From Delftia acidovorans (lineage in GTDB: Bacteria; Pseudomonadota; Gammaproteobacteria; Burkholderiales; Burkholderiaceae_C): a DNA stretch of 64,000 bases. Shown piece after piece: positions 52,304-61,406 of the stretch. Made by a program: the position numbers and the translations under genes. The stretch spans positions 62,001-126,000 of the forward strand of contig JAITUC010000024.1 in assembly GCA_031286585.1 (NCBI GenBank). Reading direction: 5' to 3'. The notes under the pieces are model-generated. The model was given only the letters and a program-made list of their open reading frames with translations. It was not told where the DNA came from and did no database searches. Each line of letters opens with the position of its first letter. Positions within the stretch are counted from its first letter, which is position 1.

Positions 52304-53230
52304 GTGGAGCTTCGTCATCTACGGTGTTTCCTCGCTGTAGCAGAGGAGCTTCACTTTGCCCGCGCTGCCGAGCGGTTGCACATCGACCAATCTCCGTTAT
52401 CTCGCACCATCAAGGAGTTGGAGGAAGAACTCGGCGCACGCCTGTTTGTCCGCACCACTCGCAGCACACAACTGACCCGCGCTGGACGGCTGTTTCTGGA
52501 GCACGTTCAGCGAGTCTTTACAGTGCTGGAGCAGGCCCGCGATAGTGTCAAGTCCGCCGCCAACGGCTTTTGCGGCCAGTTGCGTATTGCCTTGTCCGAT
52601 GGCGTCACGCCTTCGCGCCTGCCGGCATTGCTGGCGCGCAGCCGCGAAGAGGACCCCGAGGTGGAAATCCGATTGTTCGAGGTGCCTTTGGATCAGCAGA
52701 TCAAGGGGCTTCATAGCGACCTGTATGACGCGGGCTTCTCGATGGCAGGGGATGCAGGTGATGGCATCATCGTCACTCCTGCATGGGAAGACGAATTGAT
52801 GGTGGCGGTACCAGCCCGCCATCCGGTGCTTGCCTTCAAACAGATCCCGCTGAAGGAGGTGTTGCGCCATCCGCTGGCGCTGGGCGACCCAGCAGTGTGC
52901 GAAGGCCACGCGCGCCAGGTCGATCGGTTCCTACGCACATGCGGACAAGAGCCGCTGATCGCGCAGCGCGTGGCGACCTTCGACGTGATGATGACTTTAG
53001 TCTCCGCCGGCTTAGCATTGGGCTTGGCGGGCGAGGCGCACATTGCTTCCAGCCGCGAGCCGGGAGTCGTGGCCCGGCGCTTGGCGGGCAAGCCGACTAT
53101 GCTCATGACCTATCTGCTGCGCCGCGATACGGAGCCGTCCGAAATGCTGGCTCGATTTATCGAACGAGTAGATTTTATTGATTCGGCTGATGAACTCGGC
53201 ATCCCCGAAGACCTTCCACGCGACCGATAG
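52304..53230 (+). CDS. traR: TraR, LysR-family regulator of the transfer region
   Basis: A 308-residue LysR protein starting at GTG with TAGGAG nine bases before it. HTH: LRHLRCFLAVAEELHFARAAERLHIDQSPLSRTIKELEEELGARLFVR; the effector domain follows. In Tn4371-type ICEs a LysR gene in this place heads the tra/trb block, and it is named traR by position. Control of traG-trb expression is inferred. Confidence 0.85.
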   Translation: MELRHLRCFLAVAEELHFARAAERLHIDQSPLSRTIKELEEELGARLFVRTTRSTQLTRAGRLFLEHVQRVFTVLEQARDSVKSAANGFCGQLRIALSDGVTPSRLPALLARSREEDPEVEIRLFEVPLDQQIKGLHSDLYDAGFSMAGDAGDGIIVTPAWEDELMVAVPARHPVLAFKQIPLKEVLRHPLALGDPAVCEGHARQVDRFLRTCGQEPLIAQRVATFDVMMTLVSAGLALGLAGEAHIASSREPGVVARRLAGKPTMLMTYLLRRDTEPSEMLARFIERVDFIDSADELGIPEDLPRDR

Positions 53231-53243
53231 TAGGAATAAGGCT

Positions 53244-53471
53244 ATGAACAAAGTGATATTGCTGATATTGGTCACTGCACTGCCTGCATGCGGTCCTTCT
53301 CAACCTTCGGAAACCGTGGATGCGCTCGTAGCCAATCCCGAACGCATCAAAGAGATTCAACGTCAATGCAAGGAAGACCGCGCGAAGGTTGGCGACGAAC
53401 TATGTCTGCGTGCTGCCGAAGCCGCCAAACGGCGATTTTTCGGTGATCGGCCAGAGCAAAAATCCAAGTAG
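53244..53471 (+). CDS. eexN: EexN-family entry exclusion lipoprotein
   Basis: A 75-residue lipoprotein: MNKVILLILVTALPACGPSQ with lipobox LPAC, then VDALVANPERIKEIQRQCKEDRAKVGDELCLRAAEAAKRRFFG. The Q-C...L-C...A-A...R-R-F pattern is that of EexN. It sits in the envelope of the host cell and blocks entry of a second like element. Shares this pattern with the lipoprotein at 61080. Starts 13 bp after traR. Confidence 0.83.
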   Translation: MNKVILLILVTALPACGPSQPSETVDALVANPERIKEIQRQCKEDRAKVGDELCLRAAEAAKRRFFGDRPEQKSK

Positions 53472-53521
53472 GTTATCTCTCGGTCGCTTCGCTGCGACGA
53501 AGTTCTCGCTGTTACCTCACT

Positions 53522-53556
53522 ACGCCGCAATGCGCTCGCGCTTGCGGCGTTTTTAT
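53522..53556 (+). terminator. Rho-independent terminator after eexN
   Basis: ACGCCGCAA / TTGCGGCGT with an 11-base loop followed by TTTTATT. It separates traR-eexN from traG. The rest of the 217-bp gap (53472-53688) contains no gene. Confidence 0.82.
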
Positions 53557-53688
53557 TGCTTTCGCCACTAAAGGAAATCTGACTTTTTGGGCCTAAATTG
53601 CCGCCACATCGGCCTTTGACCGACCTGCGCGAACGCCTTGATCCTCAGTGCTGCGGCACCTCTGTGTGTCGTGATCGGAGGCGAGGTT

Positions 53689-55692
53689 ATGCAAGGGACG
53701 AACGTGCTGTTCGGTCAGATCGCCGTGGTATTCGGCATCGTGATCGCCGGAGTGTGGGGCGCCACACAATGGACAGCAGCAGCCCTTGGCTACCAGCTAC
53801 GCCTTGGCTCGCCCTGGTTCGACTTCCTCGGCACGCCGGTCTATCACCCGTGGCGGCTGTTCGAGTGGTGGTTCTTCTTCGACGCCTACGCGCCGCGTGT
53901 GTTCGACACCGGCGGCGCCATCGCGGGCGGCAGCGGTCTTGTCGCCGTGCTGGTGGCGATTGGCATGTCGATCTGGCGCTCGCGGCAATCGCGCCTGGTC
54001 ACAACCTACGGCTCGGCCCGTTGGGCGAACGCGGATGACATTCGCAAAGCCGGCCTCACACAGCCGGCCGGCGTGTTCCTCGGCCAGCATGATCGTCAGT
54101 ACCTGCGGCACGAAGGGCCGGAACACGTCCTGACTTTCGCACCCACCCGCTCGGGCAAAGGTGTCGGCCTAGTGGTGCCGACGCTGCTTTCGTGGCCCGC
54201 GTCAGCCGTCATCCACGACATCAAGGGCGAGAACTGGCAGATCACAGCCGGCTGGCGCTCGCACTTCTCGCATTGCTTGCTGTTCAACCCGACCGATGCG
54301 AAGTCGGCGGCCTACAACCCGCTGCTGGAAGTTCGGCGCGGCGCACATGAAGTGCGCGACGTGCAGAACATCGCCGACATTCTGGTCGATCCCGAAGGCG
54401 CGCTGGAGCGCCGCAACCATTGGGAGAAGACTTCGCACGCGCTGCTAGTCGGCGCGATCTTGCATGTGTTGTACGCGGGCGAGGACAAGACGCTGCGCGG
54501 TGTCGCCAACTTTCTGTCCGACCCGGCCAGCCCGTTCGAGCTGACCTTGCACCGGATGATGACCACGCCGCACCTCGGCGATGGGCCGCATCCGGTCGTC
54601 GCATCGGCGGCGCGTGAAGTCCTCAACAAGAGCGACAACGAGCGTTCCGGCGTGTTGAGCACCGCCATGTCGTTCCTCGGCCTGTACCGCGACCCGACGG
54701 TGGCCGAAGTCACCTCGCGCTGCGATTGGCGCATCGCCGACCTGATAGCGGCCGAGCATCCGGTGTCGCTGTACCTCGTGGTGCCGCCTTCGGATATTTC
54801 GCGGACGAAGCCGCTCATTCGCCTGATCCTCAACCAGATCGGGCGGCGCCTCACCGAGTCGCTCGATGGCTCCGATGGCATCGAGCGCCGCCACAAGCTG
54901 CTGCTGATGCTCGATGAGTTCCCTGCGCTGGGGCGCCTGGACTTCTTCGAGACGGCGCTGGCCTTCATGGCGGGCTATGGCATCCGCAGCTTCCTCATCG
55001 CGCAGTCGCTCAACCAGATCGACAAGGCGTATGGGCAAAACCACTCCATCCTCGACAACTGCCATGTGCGCGTGACGTTCGCCACGAACGACGAGCGCAC
55101 CGCCAAACGGATCTCCGAGACGCTGGGCACGGCCACCGAGCTGCGCGCCCAGCGCAACTACGCGGGCCATCGGCTCGCGCCGTGGCTGGGCCACCTGATG
55201 GTGTCGCGCCAGGAAACCGCGCGCCCGCTGCTGACGCCGGGGGAAGTCATGCAGCTTCCGCCCGACGAGGCCGTGGTGATGGTGTCCAGCGTGGCGCCGA
55301 TCAAGGCGAAGAAGCTGCGCTACTACGCGGACGCCAATTTCAAGCGTCGCGTGCTGCCACCGCCCGCGCTGACGGACGGACAGTACGCCGACGCGCCGCC
55401 GCTGCGCCCTGACGACTGGAGCGGGATGGCGATTCCTGCCGTGCCCGCCGCGCTTGCGGCCGATACCGCCGAAGGCTTCGGCGCCGCAACCGACGACGGC
55501 GGCCCGCGCCGTCAGCCCGAACTCTCCGAAACCGTCGCCTACGACCCCGAGCTGGCCGCGCCCGCAGCCGACCTCGGGCTGCTCGATGACGACGACGACC
55601 TGCCGCTTCCCCTTCCTCGCCAGCTCGATCCGGCCATGCAGCGCACGGCCCGGCTGGCTTCCCTCGACCCCAACGACGGAATCGAGCTATGA
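53689..55692 (+). CDS. traG: TraG/VirD4-type conjugative coupling ATPase
   Basis: A 667-residue protein. Membrane helices lie at the N terminus (VLFGQIAVVFGIVIAGVWGA and about residues 75-95). Walker A is APTRSGKGVGLVVPTLL at 151-167; Walker B is KLLLMLDEFPALGRLD; a third block is FATNDERTAKRISETLG. It docks the relaxase-DNA complex to the Trb channel. The frame is open from TTG 53638, but GGAGG seven bases before ATG 53689 sets the start. Confidence 0.92.
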   Translation: MQGTNVLFGQIAVVFGIVIAGVWGATQWTAAALGYQLRLGSPWFDFLGTPVYHPWRLFEWWFFFDAYAPRVFDTGGAIAGGSGLVAVLVAIGMSIWRSRQSRLVTTYGSARWANADDIRKAGLTQPAGVFLGQHDRQYLRHEGPEHVLTFAPTRSGKGVGLVVPTLLSWPASAVIHDIKGENWQITAGWRSHFSHCLLFNPTDAKSAAYNPLLEVRRGAHEVRDVQNIADILVDPEGALERRNHWEKTSHALLVGAILHVLYAGEDKTLRGVANFLSDPASPFELTLHRMMTTPHLGDGPHPVVASAAREVLNKSDNERSGVLSTAMSFLGLYRDPTVAEVTSRCDWRIADLIAAEHPVSLYLVVPPSDISRTKPLIRLILNQIGRRLTESLDGSDGIERRHKLLLMLDEFPALGRLDFFETALAFMAGYGIRSFLIAQSLNQIDKAYGQNHSILDNCHVRVTFATNDERTAKRISETLGTATELRAQRNYAGHRLAPWLGHLMVSRQETARPLLTPGEVMQLPPDEAVVMVSSVAPIKAKKLRYYADANFKRRVLPPPALTDGQYADAPPLRPDDWSGMAIPAVPAALAADTAEGFGAATDDGGPRRQPELSETVAYDPELAAPAADLGLLDDDDDLPLPLPRQLDPAMQRTARLASLDPNDGIEL

Positions 55693-56153
55693 GCCACTAC
55701 CGCCTGAACCTCTTTATCCAGCCCGAGCACGCCCAGCGGCTCGATGAACTGGCCGCCAAAAAAGGCGTGTCCAAGTCCAGCATTGTCGCTGCCGCCTTGG
55801 CGTCCTGGCTGTCGCCGGACGCGGCCGACCAGCGCGAGGCGGCCATCGCCAAGCGGCTGGATCGCCTGTCGCGGCAGGCCGAGCGCCTGGAGCGCGACCA
55901 GAACATCGCCATCGAGACATTGGCGCTGTTCGTTCGCTACTACCTGACCGTGAGCACGCCGGTTCCCGAGGCGCACCAAGACGCGGCACGCGCGCAGGGC
56001 AAAGCGCGCTTCGAGCAGTTCACCGCGCAGCTTGGCCGCCACCTGCTGCGGGGCCGCAGCCTGGTGCGCGACGTGGTGGAGGAACTACACCCCGACCCGA
56101 TGCGAATGGAAGACGCGGCGGCAGCCGCGCAAGCGCAGGAGCGTGCGTCATGA
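55689..56153 (+). CDS. Ribbon-helix-helix (CopG-type) protein in the trb operon
   Basis: A 154-residue protein with an N-terminal RHH (YRLNLFIQPEHAQRLDELAAKKGVSKSSIVAAALASWLS) and a helical, basic C-terminal part. It lies between traG and trbB, with ATGA overlaps on both sides. It may autoregulate the transfer operon or act at oriT; neither is shown. Confidence 0.82.
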   Translation: MSHYRLNLFIQPEHAQRLDELAAKKGVSKSSIVAAALASWLSPDAADQREAAIAKRLDRLSRQAERLERDQNIAIETLALFVRYYLTVSTPVPEAHQDAARAQGKARFEQFTAQLGRHLLRGRSLVRDVVEELHPDPMRMEDAAAAAQAQERAS

Positions 56154-57187
56154 GCGCCGTTCCGCAGTCCATGAGTGCCACGTCGCTCGACCGCCGCATC
56201 CAGATGCTGCGCACGGCGATGGGGCCACTGATCGCCGCCGCGCTCGAAGACCCGGACGTGGTGGAGGTGATGCTGAATCCCGATCGCACCCTTTGGGTGG
56301 ATCGGCTTTCCAGTGGACGCGCGCCGATGGGCGTGGAACTGCCCGAGGCGGACGGCGAGCGAATCATCCGCCTGGTCGCGGCTCATGTCGGCGCAGAAGT
56401 CCATCGCGGCCAGCCGCTGCTGTCCGCCGAGTTGCCCGAAACGGGCGAACGCTTCGAGGGCATCTTGCCGCCTGCCGCGCCGGGGCCGGCCTTCGCGCTG
56501 CGCAAGCGTGCCATCGGTGTGATCCCGCTGGAGCGGTATGTCATCGACCGGGTGATGACCGCCGCGCAGGCAGCCTTTCTCGTTCGCGCCGTGCGCGAGC
56601 GCAAGAACATCCTCATCGCCGGCGCTACCAGCAGCGGCAAGACCACGCTTGCTAATGCCTTGCTGGCGGAAATCGCCGCCACCGGCGACCGCGTGCTGGT
56701 GCTCGAAGACACGGTGGAACTGCAATGCTCGGCCCGCGACCACGTTCCGCTGCGCACGCGCGCGGGCGTGGTGTCCATGACCGAGCTGGTGCGCTCGTCC
56801 ATGCGCCTGCGGCCGGATCGCGTCGTCGTCGGCGAGGTGCGCGGCCCCGAGGCGCTGGATCTCATCAAGGTGTGGGGCACTGGCCACCCTGGCGGCATCG
56901 CCACGATCCATGCCGGCTCCACGTTGGGCGCGCTGCTGCGTCTGGAGCAACTGATTCTCGAAGTGGCGGTGAACCCGCCCCGTGCGCTGATCGCGGAAGC
57001 GGTCAATGTGGTGATCCACATCGCCGGGCGCGGACGCAAGCGCCGCATCGAGAGCATCGCCCGCGTCGTCGGCTTCGACGGTGCGGGCTACCGACTGGCG
57101 GATGCGATGGACGCGCCGTTTCCCGAGCTGCTGCCGCAGTCCGACCTTTCTTCCTTGTCCCCTGACCACTCTGGAGAACTGCCATGA
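56150..57187 (+). CDS. trbB: TrbB, VirB11-type secretion ATPase
   Basis: A 345-residue hexameric ATPase. Walker A GATSSGKTTLANALL, Asp box VLVLEDTVELQC, Walker B RPDRVVVGEVRGPEALD and His box TGHPGGIATIHAG are intact, in the order of VirB11 proteins. It powers assembly and switching of the mating channel at the inner membrane. Coupled to the RHH gene and trbC by ATGA overlaps. Confidence 0.93.
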   Translation: MSAVPQSMSATSLDRRIQMLRTAMGPLIAAALEDPDVVEVMLNPDRTLWVDRLSSGRAPMGVELPEADGERIIRLVAAHVGAEVHRGQPLLSAELPETGERFEGILPPAAPGPAFALRKRAIGVIPLERYVIDRVMTAAQAAFLVRAVRERKNILIAGATSSGKTTLANALLAEIAATGDRVLVLEDTVELQCSARDHVPLRTRAGVVSMTELVRSSMRLRPDRVVVGEVRGPEALDLIKVWGTGHPGGIATIHAGSTLGALLRLEQLILEVAVNPPRALIAEAVNVVIHIAGRGRKRRIESIARVVGFDGAGYRLADAMDAPFPELLPQSDLSSLSPDHSGELP

Positions 57188-57561
57188 CGCACGTTGATGC
57201 TTTCCGTATTTCCGTAAATCCGCTTCCTCGGCCCGCACGGCTGGATGGACTGGCTCGCCCGGCCATGCAAGGCTTGATGCTCGCTGCCTTCATGCTGCTG
57301 CTTGCAGGCACCGCGCAGGCCGCCGGCTCCTCGATGCCCTGGGAAGGGCCGCTGCAATCCATCCTCGAATCCATCCAAGGGCCGGTGGCGCGCATCGTCG
57401 CGGTCATCATCATCATCGCCACGGGCCTCGCGCTCGCGTTCGGTGACACGTCGGGCGGCTTTCGCAAGCTGATCCAGATCGTGTTTGGCCTGTCCATCGC
57501 GTTCGCGGCTTCGAGCTTCTTCCTGTCGTTCTTCAGCTTCTCGGGCGGGGCCGTCGTATGA
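57184..57561 (+). CDS. trbC: TrbC, pilin precursor
   Basis: A 125-residue VirB2-family protein: a long signal segment ending LLLAGTAQAAGSS, a short loop MPWEGPLQSILESIQGP, then two helices (ARIVAVIIIIATGLALAFG and IQIVFGLSIAFAASSFFL). TraF (37183) is the likely processing peptidase. Start overlaps trbB. Confidence 0.9.
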   Translation: MTHVDAFRISVNPLPRPARLDGLARPAMQGLMLAAFMLLLAGTAQAAGSSMPWEGPLQSILESIQGPVARIVAVIIIIATGLALAFGDTSGGFRKLIQIVFGLSIAFAASSFFLSFFSFSGGAVV

Positions 57562-57830
57562 GCGGCCCGGACACCTTCGCGGCCGGGTTCGAGGTGCCGC
57601 TGCATCGCTCGCTCACCGAGCCGATCTTGCTGGGCGGCGCACCGCGCACCGTGGCGATCGCCAATGGCACGTTAGCCGCCGCCGTCGGGCTGGGCATGCA
57701 ACTGTGGATTCCCGGTGTCGTGCTCTGGATCGTCGGCCATTCGCTGGCGATGTGGGGCGCGCGCGTCGATCCGCAGTTCATGGCCGTGTTCGCGCGGCAC
57801 ATCAAGCACCGCCCGTTGCTGGACGTGTAG
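57558..57830 (+). CDS. trbD: TrbD, VirB3-type channel protein
   Basis: A 90-residue protein with a short polar start (GFEVPLHRSLTEPILLGGAPRTVAI) and two helices between residues 35 and 75. Partner of TrbE in the inner-membrane complex. ATGA overlap with trbC. Confidence 0.9.
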   Translation: MSGPDTFAAGFEVPLHRSLTEPILLGGAPRTVAIANGTLAAAVGLGMQLWIPGVVLWIVGHSLAMWGARVDPQFMAVFARHIKHRPLLDV

Positions 57831-57844
57831 GGGAGGACGCCGCG

Positions 57845-60316
57845 ATGCTGAACCTCGCCGAATACCGCCAGCGCCCGGCCTTGCTCGCCGACTGGCTGCC
57901 CTGGGCCGGGCTGGTGGCGCAGGGCGTCGTCTTGAACAAGGACGGCAGTTTCCAGCGCACGGCGCGCTTTCGTGGCCCCGACCTCGACAGCGCGACGCAA
58001 GGCGAGCTGATCGCCACATCGGCGCGTTTGAACAACGCGCTGCGCCGCTTGGGTTCGGGCTGGGCGCTGTTCATCGAAGCCGAGCGCCGGCCAGCCGCCG
58101 ACTACCCGCACTCGGAGTTTCCCGAGCCGCTGTCGTGGCTGGTCGATGAAGAACGCCGCGCCGCTTTCGAGGATTCGGGCAACCACTTCGAGAGCGGCTA
58201 TCACCTGACGCTGGCCTACCTGCCGTCCGAGGAATCCCGTGCCCGCGCCGCGGGCCTGCTGTACGAAAACCGGCCGACCGAAGGCGTGGATTGGCGCGAA
58301 CGGCTGCACGCATTCGTCGCTGAAACGGATCGCATCTTCGACCTGCTCGATGGCGTGATGCCGGAGATCGCGTGGCTCGATGACAGCCAGATGCTGACCT
58401 ACCTGCACGCGACCGTCTCGACGCGACGCTACCGCGTCGGCGTTCCCGAAGTTCCGTTCCACATCGACGCACTGCTGACCGACTCCGCGCTGGTCGGCGG
58501 CTTGGCGCCGATGCTGGGCGACCAGCACCTGCGCGTAGTGTCGGTGCGGGGCTTCCCGACCTCGACCTGGCCGGGGATTCTGGACGACCTCAACCGCCTG
58601 GGCTTTGCGTATCGCTGGAGCACGCGCTTTCTCTGCCTCGACAAAGCCGAGGCGGAAAAAGAGCTTTCCCGCCTGCGCCGCCAGTGGTTCGCCAAGCGCA
58701 AGAACGTCATCGCGCTGCTGCGCGAGACGATCTTCCAGCAGGAAAGCCCGCTGGTCGATACCGACGCCAACAACAAGGCCGCCGACGCCGATGCTGCCTT
58801 GCAGGAGCTGGGCAGCGATCAAGTCGCCTTCGGCTACCTGACGGCGACCGTCACCGTCATGGACGCGGACGCTGCCGTGGCCGACGAGAAGCTGCGCATG
58901 GTGGAGCGCGTCATCCAGGGGCGCGGCTTCGTCACCATCCCCGAAACGCTCAACGCCGTGGATGCGTGGCTTTCGTCGATTCCAGGCAACGCCTACGCCA
59001 ACGTGCGCCAGCCCATCGTCTCGACGCTGAATCTGGCGCACATGATGCCGGTGTCGGCGGTGTGGGCCGGCCAGGAGCGCAACGATCATTTGGACGGCCC
59101 ACCGTTGATCGTGACACGTACCGATGGCGCTACGCCGTTCCGGCTCGTGACGCACATCGGCGACGTGGGCAACACGCTGGTGGTTGGCCCCATCGGCATG
59201 GGCAAGTCCGTGTTGCTGGCGACGATGGCGATGCAGTTCCGCCGCTATCGCGGCTCGCGCATCTTCGCCTTCGACATGGGACGCTCGATCCGTGCGGCCA
59301 TCCTGGGCATGGGCGGCGAGCACTACGACCTGGGCGCAGACGACGAAATCGCCTTCCAGCCGCTCGCACGCATCGACCGCGAGGGCTACCGCACCTGGGC
59401 CAGCGAATGGGTGGAAGGCCGCCTGCTGCAGGAAGGCGCGGCCGTCGGCCCGGACGAGAAAGCGGCCATCTGGTCTGCGCTGGGGAGCCTGGCCAGCGCG
59501 CCGGTGGAGCAGCGCACGCTCACGGGCCTGACGGCGTTGCTGCAATCGAACACGTTGCGCCAGGCACTCGCGCCCTACGTCCTGGGCGGCGCGCACGGCA
59601 GGCTGCTGGATGCCGACCATGACCGCCTCGGCACGGCCGATGTGCAGGCGTTCGAGATGGAGGAGCTGATGCACAGCAAGGCCGCTGTGCTCGCTGTGCT
59701 GCGCTACCTGTTCGCGCGCTTCGAGGAGCGGCTGGATGGTGCGCCCACGCTGCTGATCCTTGATGAAGCGTGGCTGTTCCTCGACGACCCGGTGTTTGCG
59801 GCGCGCATCCGACAGTGGCTCAAGACGCTGCGCAAGAAGAACGTCAGCGTCATCTTCGCCACGCAGTCGCTCGCGGACGTGAAGGACTCGGCCATCGCGC
59901 CGGCCATCATCGAGAGCTGCGCGAGTCGGATTTTCTTGCCGAACCCGCAAGCGACCGAACCGCAGATTCGCACGATCTACGAGGGCTTCGGCCTCAACAG
60001 CCGGCAGATCGAGATCGTCGCCACTGCGCAACCCAAGCGCGACTACTACTACCAATCCCGCCTCGGCAACCGCGTGTTCGACCTCGACCTGGGGCCGGCG
60101 ACGCTGGCCTTCGCGGGCGCTTCCACGCCACAAGACCAGCGCGCCATTGATGAAGTTCTTGGCCGCGTGCCGCAGGACGCCGGCGTGCCCGGCTTCGCGG
60201 GCCCCTGGCTGCGCCATCGCGGCCTCGATTGGGCGGCAGACCTGCTGCCCTCGTTCCCCGGCCTCACGCCGGATTCCCTCCGTACCGCTGACCACCCCCA
60301 GGAGAACCTGCCATGA
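57845..60316 (+). CDS. trbE: TrbE, VirB4-type ATPase
   Basis: An 823-residue ATPase. It starts MLNLAEYRQRPALLADWLPWAG; Walker A is VGPIGMGKSVLLATMAMQF near residues 445-465, Walker B is LLILDEAWLFLDDPVF, and the FATQSLADVKDS motif follows. It energises pilus assembly and substrate transfer. GGGGAGGA lies before the ATG; the frame is open from 57485 only by chance. Overlaps trbJ by 4 bp. Confidence 0.93.
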   Translation: MLNLAEYRQRPALLADWLPWAGLVAQGVVLNKDGSFQRTARFRGPDLDSATQGELIATSARLNNALRRLGSGWALFIEAERRPAADYPHSEFPEPLSWLVDEERRAAFEDSGNHFESGYHLTLAYLPSEESRARAAGLLYENRPTEGVDWRERLHAFVAETDRIFDLLDGVMPEIAWLDDSQMLTYLHATVSTRRYRVGVPEVPFHIDALLTDSALVGGLAPMLGDQHLRVVSVRGFPTSTWPGILDDLNRLGFAYRWSTRFLCLDKAEAEKELSRLRRQWFAKRKNVIALLRETIFQQESPLVDTDANNKAADADAALQELGSDQVAFGYLTATVTVMDADAAVADEKLRMVERVIQGRGFVTIPETLNAVDAWLSSIPGNAYANVRQPIVSTLNLAHMMPVSAVWAGQERNDHLDGPPLIVTRTDGATPFRLVTHIGDVGNTLVVGPIGMGKSVLLATMAMQFRRYRGSRIFAFDMGRSIRAAILGMGGEHYDLGADDEIAFQPLARIDREGYRTWASEWVEGRLLQEGAAVGPDEKAAIWSALGSLASAPVEQRTLTGLTALLQSNTLRQALAPYVLGGAHGRLLDADHDRLGTADVQAFEMEELMHSKAAVLAVLRYLFARFEERLDGAPTLLILDEAWLFLDDPVFAARIRQWLKTLRKKNVSVIFATQSLADVKDSAIAPAIIESCASRIFLPNPQATEPQIRTIYEGFGLNSRQIEIVATAQPKRDYYYQSRLGNRVFDLDLGPATLAFAGASTPQDQRAIDEVLGRVPQDAGVPGFAGPWLRHRGLDWAADLLPSFPGLTPDSLRTADHPQENLP

Positions 60317-61068
60317 AAACCCATGCCTCCAAACTCGCCGCGCTGACCGCTGCTTGTGTGCTCGCCTTCGGCATCGCGCAACCCGCGCACGCCTTGTTCG
60401 GCGTCGGCGACATCGTGCTCGACCCGACCAATCTTGTGCAGAACACGCTCACGGCGGTTCGCACGCTGGAGCAGATCAACAACCAGATCCGCCAGCTCCA
60501 GAACGAAGCGCAGATGCTCATCAACCAGGCGCGCAATCTGGCCAGCCTGCCGTCCAGCGTGGTCGGCCAATTGCGCGCCAATCTGGCGACCACCCAGCGG
60601 CTGATCGCGCAGGCCAAGGGCCTGGCCTATGACGTGACGAGCATCGACCGGGAGTTCGCGCGCCTGTATCCCGAGAAGTACGCCGCCACTGTGAGCGGCA
60701 ATCAGATATACCTCGATGCGCAGGAGCGTTGGAAGAACACGCTCAACGGCCTGCAAACCACCATGCAGATGCAGGCACAGGCGTCGCAGAACCTGAGCGA
60801 CGACGAAAGCGTGCTGGCCGACCTCGTGGGCAAGAGCCAGTCGGCCGAGGGTGCGTTGCAAGCGATGCAGGCCATGAACCAGTTGCTGGCCTTGCAGGCC
60901 AAGCAGTCGATCCAGACGCAGCGGCTTCAGATCACGCAAGACCGCGCGGCCTCGCTGGAGCTAGCGCGGCAAGCGGCGGCCACGGAGCGCGGGCGCGAGG
61001 TGACGCGCCGCTTCCTGGGCGAAGGCACGCCGTACACGCCGCAGCCCGTCAATTTCTACAACCGCTGA
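60313..61068 (+). CDS. trbJ: TrbJ, VirB5-type channel protein
   Basis: A 251-residue exported protein: signal LAALTAACVLAFGIAQPAHA, then LFGVGDIVLDPTNLVQNTLTAVRTLEQINNQIRQLQNEAQML and long helices rich in Gln. The fold fits VirB5/TrbJ, a minor pilus component. In RP4 TrbJ takes part in mating-pair formation. Confidence 0.9.
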   Translation: MKTHASKLAALTAACVLAFGIAQPAHALFGVGDIVLDPTNLVQNTLTAVRTLEQINNQIRQLQNEAQMLINQARNLASLPSSVVGQLRANLATTQRLIAQAKGLAYDVTSIDREFARLYPEKYAATVSGNQIYLDAQERWKNTLNGLQTTMQMQAQASQNLSDDESVLADLVGKSQSAEGALQAMQAMNQLLALQAKQSIQTQRLQITQDRAASLELARQAAATERGREVTRRFLGEGTPYTPQPVNFYNR

Positions 61069-61079
61069 TGGAGGCTGCC

Positions 61080-61406
61080 ATGCAACGCACACCCATCGTG
61101 TTCGCTTTCGCCGTCCATGCGCTTGTGCTGGCCGGCTGTGACCGGCCGCAGCAGGTGCCGGTGAATGCGCTCACCAGCGAACCGGCCCGGCTGCACGCGC
61201 TGCGCGCGCAGTGCCGCGCGGGCGAGCACGACGGCGCGCTTTGCGCGCAGGTGGCCCAGGCCGACCTGCGGCGCTTTCTCTCCGGCCAGGCCGGGCCGGG
61301 CGAGTACCAGACGCTGGCCGACCTGCCGCCGATCCCGCCCAGCTTCGATGAACCCGCCGATGGCAGTGGGGCAATGGCTCTGCCTGGGCAGGAGGACTCG
61401 CCATGA
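61080..61406 (+). CDS. trbK: TrbK/EexN-like entry exclusion lipoprotein
   Basis: A 108-residue lipoprotein: FAFAVHALVLAGC with lipobox LAGC, then VNALTSEPARLHALRAQCRAGEHDGALCAQVAQADLRRFLSG. The pattern V-x-A-L-x(3)-P-x-R...Q-C...L-C...A-x-A-x-x-R-R-F is shared with EexN at 53244. Its position between trbJ and trbL is that of trbK in RP4. A proline-rich tail follows. GGAGG lies six bases before the ATG. Confidence 0.82.
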   Translation: MQRTPIVFAFAVHALVLAGCDRPQQVPVNALTSEPARLHALRAQCRAGEHDGALCAQVAQADLRRFLSGQAGPGEYQTLADLPPIPPSFDEPADGSGAMALPGQEDSP

